A stretch of 9,141 nucleotides of DNA from Planctomycetota bacterium (GTDB lineage: Bacteria; Patescibacteriota; Patescibacteriia; Patescibacteriales; UBA12465), in assembly GCA_025453315.1 (NCBI GenBank), contig JALOQQ010000032.1, positions 1-9,141 on the forward strand, read 5' to 3'. The notes under the pieces are model-generated. The model was given only the letters and a program-made list of their open reading frames with translations. It was not told the origin of the DNA and searched no databases. The position numbers were made by a program, and so were the translations under genes. Positions 1-6,975 of this stretch are shown here, one piece after another. Position 1 is the stretch's first letter. Each line of letters opens with the position of its first letter.

Positions 1-2321
1 ATAGAAGAATATTATTTGCTATGAATGATATGGGACTTTATCATAATAAGCCTTTTAAAAAATCTGCAAGACTCGTCGGAGAAGTTCTTGGTAAATATCA
101 TCCACATTGAGATATGGCAGTATATGATTCTATGGTTCGTATGGCTCAAGAATTTTCTATGCGCTATCCTTTAGTGAAAGGTCAAGGTAACTTCGGTTCT
201 ATGGACGGTGATAGTGCTGCTGCTATGCGTTACACTGAGGCTAAACTTTCTCATATCGCTGAAGAAATGTTGTTTGATATTGAGAAAGAAACAGTTAATT
301 TTATACCAAACTTTGATGGTTCTCATAAAGAACCCTGTGTTTTACCAGCCAAACTTCCTAATTTGTTATTAGATGGTACCATGGGAATTGCGGTAGGTAT
401 GGCCACCAATATTCCTCCTCATAATTTAAGAGAATTAGTTGCCGCCATTATACATTTAATTGATAATCCAGAAGCTACCGTTGAAGATTTAATGCAATTT
501 GTTAAGGGTCCAGATTTTCCAACCGGTGGTTTAATTTATAATCAAAAAGATATTTTAACCGCCTATGCTACTGGTCGCGGTGGTGTTGTTATGCGTGGCC
601 GAGCGGAAATTGAAGAGAGAAAAGATGGTTCTTTTCAAATTATTATTTCTGAGATTCCTTATCAGGTTAATAAAGCTAGTTTAGTAGAAAAAATTGCTGA
701 TTTAGTAAAAGAAAAAAAGATTGAAAATATTAAAGATATTAGAGATGAATCTGATAAAGATGGTGTTCGCGTGGTTATTGATTTAAAACGCGATGCTTAT
801 CCTAAAAAGATTTTAAATGCTTTATATAAGTATACTCAGTTACAAGAGACCTTCCACTTTAATATGCTCGCTCTGGTTAATGGTATTCAACCAAAGATTC
901 TTACTCTTAAGATGATTTTAGAAGAACACATTAAGCACCGCGAAGAAGTGATAAAACGTCGTACTTTATTTGATTTAAATAAAGCTAAAGATCGTGCTCA
1001 CATTTTAGAGGGTTTAATGATTGCTTTACAGCATATCGATGAGGTTATTAAGACTATTAAAGCTTCTAAAGATAAAGACGAAGCTAAACTTAATTTAATT
1101 AAGAAATTTAAGTTATCTGAACGTCAATCTATTGCTATCTTGGAAATGAGACTTCAGAGTTTGGCTAATTTAGAGCAATTAAAAGTAGAGAAAGAATTGG
1201 AAGAGAAGATGAAACTTATTAAGGAGTTGGAGAGTATTTTAAAGTCAGCCAGCAAGGTAAGAAGTATTATTAAAGAGGAAATTACTAAGCTCTCCGATAC
1301 TTATGGTGATGAGAGAAGGACACAGGTTGTTGTTAGTGGTGTTAAGGAATTTAATATTGAGGATTTAGTTCCTAACGAGGAAACCATGGTTATGATGACC
1401 AGAGACGGTTATATTAAGCGTCTTACCCCAGATACCTTTAAAGTTCAAGCTCGAGGAGGAAAGGGAGTTATCGGTCTTTCTACTAAGGAAGAAGATACGG
1501 TAGAATTTATGTTTACTACCTTTACCCATAGTGATGTTTTATTCTTTACTACTAAGGGACGTGTCTTCCAATTAAAGGCTTACGAGATTCCTCAAGCCTC
1601 ACGTACTGCCAAGGGTAGCTCAATCGTAAATTTTTTACAGCTTTTAGGTGAAGAAAAGGTTACTTCTATTCTACCTTTAGATAAAATTTTAAATAGTAAA
1701 TATTTATTTTTTGCCACTGAACAAGGCTTGGTTAAAAAAGTTGAACTTAGTGCTTTTGCAAATGTTCGAAGATCTGGCTTAATTGCTATTAAAATAAAAG
1801 GTGATGATAAATTGATTTGGGCTAAACCAACTAGCGGTTCAGATCATGTTCAGCTAGTAACTTCTAATGGTCAATCAGTACGTTTTAAAGAAACCGATGT
1901 TCGTGATATGGGCCGAAATGCTTCTGGTGTTTATGGTATTCGTTTAAAGAAAGGTGACGCTTTAATTGGTATGGGTATAGCCAAAACAGACAAAGAAAAG
2001 AAAAGAAAATATCAGATACTAACTATTATGGAAAATGGTTATGGTAAGCGTACTGATTTTTCTTTATATAAGGTTCAAAATCGTGGCGGTTCTGGTATTC
2101 GTACTGCTCATATTACCGATAAAACCGGCAAAATTGTTAATGCCTTCTTAGTAAATGCTGAAACTATGGAAGAAAAAGATTTAATTGTTATTTCTGAAAA
2201 GGGACAAGTTATTAGATTGCCTTTTACCTCTATTAATGAATTGGGTCGTGATACTCAGGGTGTAAGAATAATGAGATTTAAAGAAGAAAAAGATAAGGTA
2301 GCTGGTATTACTTGGATTTAA
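1..2321 (+). CDS. gyrA: DNA gyrase subunit A, 5'-truncated by window edge, with one in-frame TGA
   Basis: GyrA is the DNA breakage-reunion subunit of gyrase; with GyrB it introduces negative supercoils using ATP. The reading frame enters at base 3 and starts with RRILFAMND, equivalent to E. coli residue 46, so about 45 N-terminal residues lie outside the window. The catalytic tyrosine is the TAC at 231-233 (AAAMRYTEA); counting from the alignment it falls exactly at E. coli Tyr122. The GyrA box QARGGKG is at 1446-1466 and separates gyrase from topoisomerase IV ParC. Repeated blade-like segments of the C-terminal beta-pinwheel follow, and there is no acidic tail. Codon 108-110 is TGA where the family has Gly81 of HPHGD. 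A start at the ATG at 114 would remove the N-terminal winged-helix region and is unlikely to make a working enzyme, so I treat 1-2321 as one gene. It ends with TAA and a strong terminator. Confidence 0.95.
108..110 (+). other. In-frame TGA at the conserved HPHGD glycine of gyrA
   Basis: The codons around this site read cca cat TGA gat atg, giving HPH-stop-DMAVYD. The frame is open and clearly GyrA on both sides, with no insertion or deletion, so this is one codon substitution and not a frameshift. GGA to TGA is a single G-to-T change, and nearby Gly codons are GGA. It could be a sequencing error, a true nonsense mutation, or UGA read as glycine as in genetic code 25. The sequence alone cannot decide between them. 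Confidence 0.9.
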
Positions 2322-2345
2322 TTAGATTGAAAATTTTAGATTATA

Positions 2346-2378
2346 AAAAAAGAACTACTGATAGTGGTTCTTTTTTTT
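2346..2378 (+). terminator. Intrinsic terminator of gyrA
   Basis: A 14-bp stem with one G-U pair (arms 2346-2359 and 2363-2376, loop GAT) includes a run of T through 2378. It begins 24 bases after the gyrA stop codon. Because the left arm starts with an A tract, the structure would also have a U tract on the minus strand and may work in both directions. Confidence 0.88.
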
Positions 2379-2388
2379 AAAATAAAAA

Positions 2389-2414
2389 AATAAGGTTACC
2401 GAGGTAACCTTATT
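2389..2414 (-). terminator. Intrinsic terminator of the minus-strand secreted-protein gene
   Basis: A perfect 12-bp inverted repeat (2389-2400 and 2403-2414, two bases between the arms) lies 27 bases past the stop codon of the minus-strand gene. Read on the minus strand, the stem is followed by a T-rich tail formed by the complement of the A run at 2381-2390. It sits next to the gyrA terminator, so the two convergent genes each have their own hairpin. Confidence 0.8.
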
Positions 2415-2441
2415 GTGCTATTAATTTTCAATAACTGTAAA

Positions 2442-3323
2442 CTAATTATAAACTAAGTATTCTGGCCCGTAGAGGCTTCCGGTGCCGATGGTAACTTTGT
2501 TTATAAAATCGTCAACAGTAAAATGTATGTAATTGGTTATTACCCTGCCTTTAGGATTTCTTTTATCCTTTGGATCTTGCGTCTCATGTTGAACTTGAGC
2601 AGTATAATTACCTTTTGGTAGAGTAACCCAGCCACTAGTACCATTAAGAATAACCATATCGGTTTTTCCAGGTATTTTTACGGTAATCTGGTTTTGTCCG
2701 GTCACATTAACAATAGACACTCCAGCCGATGGTCTATTGTCATAGGCCGCTTTTATGTCGTCATAAGTTAAGTAAACGTGAGGATCTTCCCGACTAATGG
2801 GTTTTGATTGAAAATCAGCAGTCCTTCCTTCGGCATTAACAATTCTGAAACTAACAGTAAAAAATTTTTCTTTGGTCATGGCTACTGTTTGGAATAAAGA
2901 GTCATCGCTTGCCTTCTTGCCAAATAAGGTAGGATTTTTTTCAAACCAAAAATCGTTTTTGCCAGTTTGATTGTGAATTGTAACTACTACATCGGGGATA
3001 ACACATTTATTACCACGGCCTACTATTTTTACCACTCCATTAAAAATAGGAGCTTTTAAATATTCTGGAGCTTTATCTTTGCCCCATAAATAATAGTAAA
3101 CGTACTTTTGGTCGGCCGTAATATTAGCTGCCGGAGTAGTAATGTTGCCGGAGGAAATAACTTGTCCTAAGGAATTGTAAAAGGGAAAAGTTGTTGAACC
3201 GTCTTTAGTAAAACTTATCCCGATTTTGCAGGGATAGTTATGTTGATAACTCAACACTTCTTGCGCTTGCGCCGTCGCACCAATCACGGAAACGATTATG
3301 GCAATAATAAAAATCTTCTTCAT
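2442..3323 (-). CDS. Secreted protein of unknown function with signal peptide
   Basis: I do not recognise a family for this 293-residue protein. The N-terminus is a classic Sec signal peptide: Lys-Lys, then a hydrophobic core from Ile4 to about Ala17, then an AQA-type cleavage site near residues 19-21. The mature part is rich in short beta-prone stretches, Thr, Asn, Val and Gly, suggesting a beta-sandwich exported or surface protein. It has only two cysteines, Cys32 and Cys107, which could form a disulfide. A late segment around residues 231-246 (GWVTLPKGNYTAQVQ) resembles the strand pattern of extracellular beta domains. No membrane segment follows the signal and no sortase motif is visible. 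The gene stands alone on the minus strand between convergent gyrA and divergent rmuC. GC is about 40% over bases 2461-2820, against about 29% in samples of rmuC. The start is supported by the signal peptide, but there is no clear Shine-Dalgarno. It ends in TAG. Confidence 0.88.
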   Translation of the reverse strand: MKKIFIIAIIVSVIGATAQAQEVLSYQHNYPCKIGISFTKDGSTTFPFYNSLGQVISSGNITTPAANITADQKYVYYYLWGKDKAPEYLKAPIFNGVVKIVGRGNKCVIPDVVVTIHNQTGKNDFWFEKNPTLFGKKASDDSLFQTVAMTKEKFFTVSFRIVNAEGRTADFQSKPISREDPHVYLTYDDIKAAYDNRPSAGVSIVNVTGQNQITVKIPGKTDMVILNGTSGWVTLPKGNYTAQVQHETQDPKDKRNPKGRVITNYIHFTVDDFINKVTIGTGSLYGPEYLVYN

Positions 3324-3361
3324 GATAGAGATTATTTAAGTTAAACATTTTAATTTCTGAA

Positions 3362-3367
3362 ATTATA
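3362..3367 (-). promoter_or_regulatory. Possible -10 element for the minus-strand secreted-protein gene
   Basis: The minus strand reads TATAAT here, 38 bases upstream of the ATG. No good -35 hexamer lies at 16-18 bp. An alternative pair, TTGATT (3406-3411) with TAAAAA (3383-3388) at 17 bp, is also possible. In such AT-rich DNA the exact match alone is weak evidence. Confidence 0.35.
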
Positions 3368-3487
3368 TATAGTTTGCCTCTTTTTTTATTTTTTAAGATC
3401 AAAGTAATCAACTATATTATCTATAGTTAACGGCTAACTTTATCATGGAGATAGCGAAATGTCAATATTTTAGCTTATAGCTCTTTA

Positions 3488-3496
3488 TGGTAATAT
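3488..3496 (+). promoter_or_regulatory. Possible extended -10 promoter of the rmuC operon
   Basis: The sequence TGgTAATAT is an extended -10 form (TG, one base, then a 4-of-6 match to TATAAT). A poor -35 candidate, TTTAGC, lies at 3469-3474. Transcription would start near 3503 and leave a leader of about 25 bases without a Shine-Dalgarno before the rmuC ATG. Confidence 0.38.
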
Positions 3497-3527
3497 AGAA
3501 GCAACCTTTACTCTTAGTTTTTACTTT

Positions 3528-4616
3528 ATGAATAGCGGAATTTTGCTTCTTTTAGGTATTTTAATGACTTTAGGCCTAGTAATAGTGATTTTTTTATTAT
3601 TAAAGCGTTCAGCCCCAGCTGATAATGAAAAAATGATTGTCATGCTAGAAAAATTAGCTCAATTATCTGAGCAAAATAAAGATTTGCGCACCGATATTGA
3701 TCGCAAATTATCAGAAACTCATCGTACTACTCAGGATCATTTAGGTCATACCGCTAAATTAATCCAAAGTATTGGCGGACAATCAGCCAAGATTATTAGT
3801 GAAGTTACCGAACGACTCACTAAATTAGATGAAACCAATAAACAAATTGTTAATTTTTCTTCCCAATTGCAAAATTTACAAGATATTTTAAAGAATCCAA
3901 AACAACGCGGTGTTTTGGGTGAGTATTATTTAGAAGAAACTTTAAAAAACGTTTTACCACCAAATTCCTATCAAATGCAGTATCCTTTTAAGAACGGCGA
4001 TATTGTTGATGCGGTGGTTTTTGTTAAAGACAAAATTATTCCGGTTGATTCTAAGTTTTCTTTAGAAAATTATGAAAGAATTTTAAATTCTAAAGATGAA
4101 GAAACTAGAGAGAAATGGGAAAAACAATTTAAGCAAGATTTAAAAAATAGAATTGATGAGACTGCTAAATATGTTCGTCCGGCTGAAAAAACTATGGATT
4201 TTGCTTTTATGTTTATTCCCTCCGAAGCTATTTATTATGATTTGTTAGTAAATAAGGTCGGCGCCGTTAAAGTTAATACTCGCGACTTAATTGAATATGC
4301 CTTTAAAGATAAAAAAGTTATCATTGTTTCACCAACTTCATTTCTAGCTTATCTCCAAACAGTTTTACAGGGTTTGCGTGCTATGCAAATTGAAGAGAGC
4401 GCTAAAGAAATTCGCATTAATGTTGAAAAATTAAGTCGGCACATTGCTAGTTATGAGGAATTTTTAATTAAATTGGGTAATACTCTTGGTACCTCAGTAA
4501 ATCATTATAATAATGCTTATAAAGAATTTAAAAAAGTAGATAAAAATATTTCTAAAATAATTGATCGTGAATCAGAAATGGAGCCTTTACAAATCGAGGG
4601 TCCAAAACAGGAATAA
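3528..4616 (+). CDS. rmuC: RmuC-family DNA recombination protein
   Basis: RmuC proteins limit recombination at inverted repeats and carry a PD-(D/E)XK-type nuclease-like domain; the exact activity is poorly defined. Residues 5-25 form one membrane-anchor helix, and residues 32-120 look like a long coiled coil (heptad-like KLAQL, QLQNLQDIL). The RmuC core starts at residue 123 with NPKQRGVLGE; candidate active-site residues are Glu132, Asp158 or Asp161, and Asp174/Lys176 in the PVDSK motif. The family signatures MFIPSEAIYYDLL (228-240) and SPTSFLAYLQT (268-278) follow, then a helical C-terminus. At 362 residues it is shorter than E. coli RmuC, mostly in the flanking regions, but the core appears intact. 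It is the first gene of the probable four-gene operon, with the next start only 6 bases after its TAA. Confidence 0.93.
   Translation: MNSGILLLLGILMTLGLVIVIFLLLKRSAPADNEKMIVMLEKLAQLSEQNKDLRTDIDRKLSETHRTTQDHLGHTAKLIQSIGGQSAKIISEVTERLTKLDETNKQIVNFSSQLQNLQDILKNPKQRGVLGEYYLEETLKNVLPPNSYQMQYPFKNGDIVDAVVFVKDKIIPVDSKFSLENYERILNSKDEETREKWEKQFKQDLKNRIDETAKYVRPAEKTMDFAFMFIPSEAIYYDLLVNKVGAVKVNTRDLIEYAFKDKKVIIVSPTSFLAYLQTVLQGLRAMQIEESAKEIRINVEKLSRHIASYEEFLIKLGNTLGTSVNHYNNAYKEFKKVDKNISKIIDRESEMEPLQIEGPKQE
4609..4612 (+). promoter_or_regulatory. Shine-Dalgarno-like AGGA for the nucleotidyltransferase gene
   Basis: AGGA lies within the last codons of rmuC with 10 bases between it and the ATG at 4623. It is the only recognisable ribosome binding site before a start in the window and supports that start choice. 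Confidence 0.4.
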
Positions 4617-4622
4617 TTACTT

Positions 4623-5576
4623 ATGACTTCAGTTCTTCATCATAGCAATAAAACTCTTAAAGAAGCCGTTTTGCGTGCGGTAGTTTTTTTTGATTTATTT
4701 AATTATCCACTTAGTACTCGAGAGCTTTGGCAATATCTTGATCGTTCAGCCACTTTTTTTGAAGTACAAAATGTTCTAGTTGATTTAATGGCTAAAAAAA
4801 TTATTCAAGAACAGAGCGGATTTTTCTTTTTAAAAGGGCGCAGAGAGATAATTATTAGTCGTCGTGAGCGTTATTCTTCTTCCGTAGAAAAAATAAGTAT
4901 TGCTCGTTTTGCCGCCAAACTTTTATCGTATTTGCCTTGGGTGAAAATGGTAGCTTTGGGAAACTCTATTGGTTCACATAATTGGCGCCAAGAAGGTGAT
5001 ATTGATTTACTTATTATGGTCAAAGAAAGAAGAGTTTGGTTGGTACGTTTTTTAGCGGCCACTATTACTAAAATATTTAATTTAAGACCCAGGCCTGGTA
5101 ATGAGGAAAATAAAATTTGTTTGAGTTTTTTTGTTAGCGATCAAGATTTAAATTTTAAAAAATTTTGCTATAGTGATAAGGATGTTTATTTTCATTATTG
5201 GTTGGCTAATTTATTAGTTCTTTATAGTCGTTCTGGTATTTATCGTAAGTTTGTTGGTACTAATGCTTGGTTAAAAAAACATTTACCCAATTGGCGTCCA
5301 GGAGAAATAAGTTATCGTTATCGAGTGAGAAATAATTTCACTTTAATTTATCGTTTAATTCGTTTCCCATATTTACGTCATTTTTTTGATTATCTAGAAA
5401 AAAAATCTCAAACCTATCAATGGCGTTTTTTTCCTTTAGATTTAAAGAAGAAGGCTAATAAGGGAACAGAAGTTGTTTTAAGTCCGGGCGTTTTAAAATT
5501 ACATGTTAATGATAGACGTCAGGAATATGCTGAGCGTTTTGCTTTGGCTTTAGAAAAAATAAAAAGTAAAATTTAG
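4623..5576 (+). CDS. Winged-helix plus nucleotidyltransferase-fold protein
   Basis: The 317-residue protein has an N-terminal helical region (about 10-75) that looks like a winged helix: FDLFNYPLSTRELWQYL, then helix-like and strand-like segments ending FFFLKGR. Next comes a DNA polymerase beta-type nucleotidyltransferase signature: GS at 117-118 within GNSIGSHNW, then the two metal ligands Asp126 and Asp128 in EGDIDLLIMV. A conserved-looking segment KICLSFFVS (164-172) and a C-terminal FxxND-like stretch (LKLHVNDRRQEY) match my memory of a family common in Patescibacteria genomes. The third catalytic carboxylate is not obvious. The substrate is unknown; it could be a nucleotide, sugar or protein. 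No membrane segment is convincing despite many aromatic residues. It lies between rmuC and the O-antigen-ligase-like gene, 4 bases before the latter, so a role in surface glycan or in regulation is only a guess. Ends in TAG. Confidence 0.75.
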   Translation: MTSVLHHSNKTLKEAVLRAVVFFDLFNYPLSTRELWQYLDRSATFFEVQNVLVDLMAKKIIQEQSGFFFLKGRREIIISRRERYSSSVEKISIARFAAKLLSYLPWVKMVALGNSIGSHNWRQEGDIDLLIMVKERRVWLVRFLAATITKIFNLRPRPGNEENKICLSFFVSDQDLNFKKFCYSDKDVYFHYWLANLLVLYSRSGIYRKFVGTNAWLKKHLPNWRPGEISYRYRVRNNFTLIYRLIRFPYLRHFFDYLEKKSQTYQWRFFPLDLKKKANKGTEVVLSPGVLKLHVNDRRQEYAERFALALEKIKSKI

Positions 5577-5580
5577 AATT

Positions 5581-6960
5581 ATGAAAAAAATAATTGATAA
5601 AACCGTAGAATATCTTTTCTATTTTTTTATTTTCACCCTTCCTTTTCAAACTCGTTTGATATTAGAAAGTCCGATTTTAAACGGTTGGCAATTAGAATAT
5701 TTGCGTTTAAGTTTATATGCCTCAGATGTTTTATTAATTATTATTTGGTTACTTTTGCCTTTTGGTGCTTTTTGGCGTAATCATGATATTAAAAAGAAGA
5801 CTCGTCTTTGGTTGCCAATTTTAGCTTTAATATTATTTTCCGTAATATCCTTATTTACGACCACCGATCTAATGTTAACCGCTCAGCGTTTAATTTGGTT
5901 ATTACTAGGCATCGCTACTTTTTATTTAATTGCTTATTTTCCTTATAAAAAGAAAAATTTAATAATGGTTTTACTCTTTTCTCTATTTTTTCAGGCTCTT
6001 ATTGGTATTACTCAATTTTATCTTCAAGAATCACCAGCGGTTACTGTTTTGGGAATGGCTCATCATGAAGCTGGTGATTTAGGAGCGGCGGTCGTAGAAA
6101 ATAACAATGGCCGTTGGTTGAGGGCTTATGGTAGTTTTGATCATCCCAATATTTTTGGTGGTGTTATGATGGTAGCTACTGGTTTAGTATTATTACAACT
6201 TTTAAGGAGTAGAAAAGGAGAAAAATATTGTTTTTTAAGAGAAATTTGGGATTTAGTCAGAATAAAAATAAATAAAAGAAGTAAAAGTATTCCTTGTTGG
6301 GAAATCGGAACAAAAATGCTTTTTGTTTTTTTTATTGTTTTTGTTTCCGCTTTGTTTTTTTCTTTTTCTCGTTCCGCTTGGCTCGGACTTATAATCATCT
6401 TTATTAGTCTGATAGTGATATTAGCTCTAAAAAGTGACTGGCAAGAGAAAATGACTAAACTGCTAAAAACGATTCTTTTAAGTCTTATTCTTCTTTCCCC
6501 AATTTTAATTTTTAATGGTGATTTAATATTATCTAGAACTCTTGGTTCGGGGCGTTTGGAAATTTCTTCTTTAACCGAACGCGTCGCTTCTTTTTCTAAT
6601 TTTGAAAGCATTATTTCTTCTTCTTGGCTAACCGGAGTTGGTTTGGGTAATTATTCTTTAGCGGCATGGCTTTTAAATCCTAATTATCAAGGTTGGGCTT
6701 ATCAGCCGGTACATAATACCTTAGCTTTTATTTGGGCCGAGGGCGGAATTTTAGTTTTATTATCTTTTTTAGCAGTCATTATTAGTATTATTTATAATTT
6801 GGTGAAGAGAAATAATGAGGATCGTTATTCTTTGGTTATTGTTTTGGGAATAATAGCTTTATTCTTTTTTGATCATTGGTTGGCTAGCTTACATTTTGGT
6901 GTTTTGTTTTTTTGGTTAATCTTAGGTTTATTAATAAAAAAAGAAGAATGTATTAATTAA
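5581..6960 (+). CDS. O-antigen ligase / polymerase-like membrane protein (Wzy_C family)
   Basis: This 459-residue multi-spanning membrane protein has the features of the O-antigen ligase/polymerase (WaaL/Wzy) superfamily, which joins lipid-linked glycans outside the membrane. I see roughly ten hydrophobic helices: about 10-30, 45-64, 79-93, 103-120, 127-147, 190-208, 246-263, 267-283, 297-312, then 387-406, 418-432 and 436-453. Family motifs are RAYGSFDHPNIFGG (181-194), SFSRSAWLGL (261-270), TGVGLGNY (351-358) and PVHNTLAFIWAEGG (376-389); His378 lies in the large external loop that carries the catalytic region of this superfamily. The stretch 209-245 is a charged segment between helices. 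Which glycan it handles cannot be told from sequence. It starts 4 bases after the preceding stop, with no Shine-Dalgarno, consistent with co-transcription and possible coupling. Ends in TAA. Confidence 0.85.
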   Translation: MKKIIDKTVEYLFYFFIFTLPFQTRLILESPILNGWQLEYLRLSLYASDVLLIIIWLLLPFGAFWRNHDIKKKTRLWLPILALILFSVISLFTTTDLMLTAQRLIWLLLGIATFYLIAYFPYKKKNLIMVLLFSLFFQALIGITQFYLQESPAVTVLGMAHHEAGDLGAAVVENNNGRWLRAYGSFDHPNIFGGVMMVATGLVLLQLLRSRKGEKYCFLREIWDLVRIKINKRSKSIPCWEIGTKMLFVFFIVFVSALFFSFSRSAWLGLIIIFISLIVILALKSDWQEKMTKLLKTILLSLILLSPILIFNGDLILSRTLGSGRLEISSLTERVASFSNFESIISSSWLTGVGLGNYSLAAWLLNPNYQGWAYQPVHNTLAFIWAEGGILVLLSFLAVIISIIYNLVKRNNEDRYSLVIVLGIIALFFFDHWLASLHFGVLFFWLILGLLIKKEECIN

Positions 6961-6975
6961 ATATTTAAATATTTT

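Noticed and set aside
102..117. Small hairpin with the gyrA TGA in its loop, as a possible selenocysteine or programmed read-through signal
   Set aside because: The stem is only 6 bp with one mismatch and is made of codons for the conserved HPH and DMA residues. No larger hairpin follows, and the site is glycine in the family, not cysteine or selenocysteine.
114..2321. A complete shorter GyrA starting at the ATG at 114
   Set aside because: The open frame upstream of the TGA is unmistakable GyrA (from RRILFAMND). Starting at 114 would remove the N-terminal winged-helix part, and no ribosome binding site is present.
3425..3439. Inverted repeat AGTTA-ACGGC-TAACT in the divergent intergenic region
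   Set aside because: Five-base arms are too short to support a regulatory site without comparison to relatives.
4871..5062. Minus-strand open frame of 63 codons
   Set aside because: It lies wholly inside the nucleotidyltransferase gene, whose motifs are clear, and has no start signals or recognisable features.
6141..6611. Minus-strand open frame of 156 codons
   Set aside because: It is antisense to the membrane protein gene; the Lys/Ile/Ser-rich translation reflects the complement of hydrophobic codons.
6959..6974. Perfect 16-base palindrome AAATATTTAAATATTT before the M16 start, as an operator
   Set aside because: It is made only of A and T in an AT-rich gap within an operon; low complexity explains it, and no promoter is evident there.
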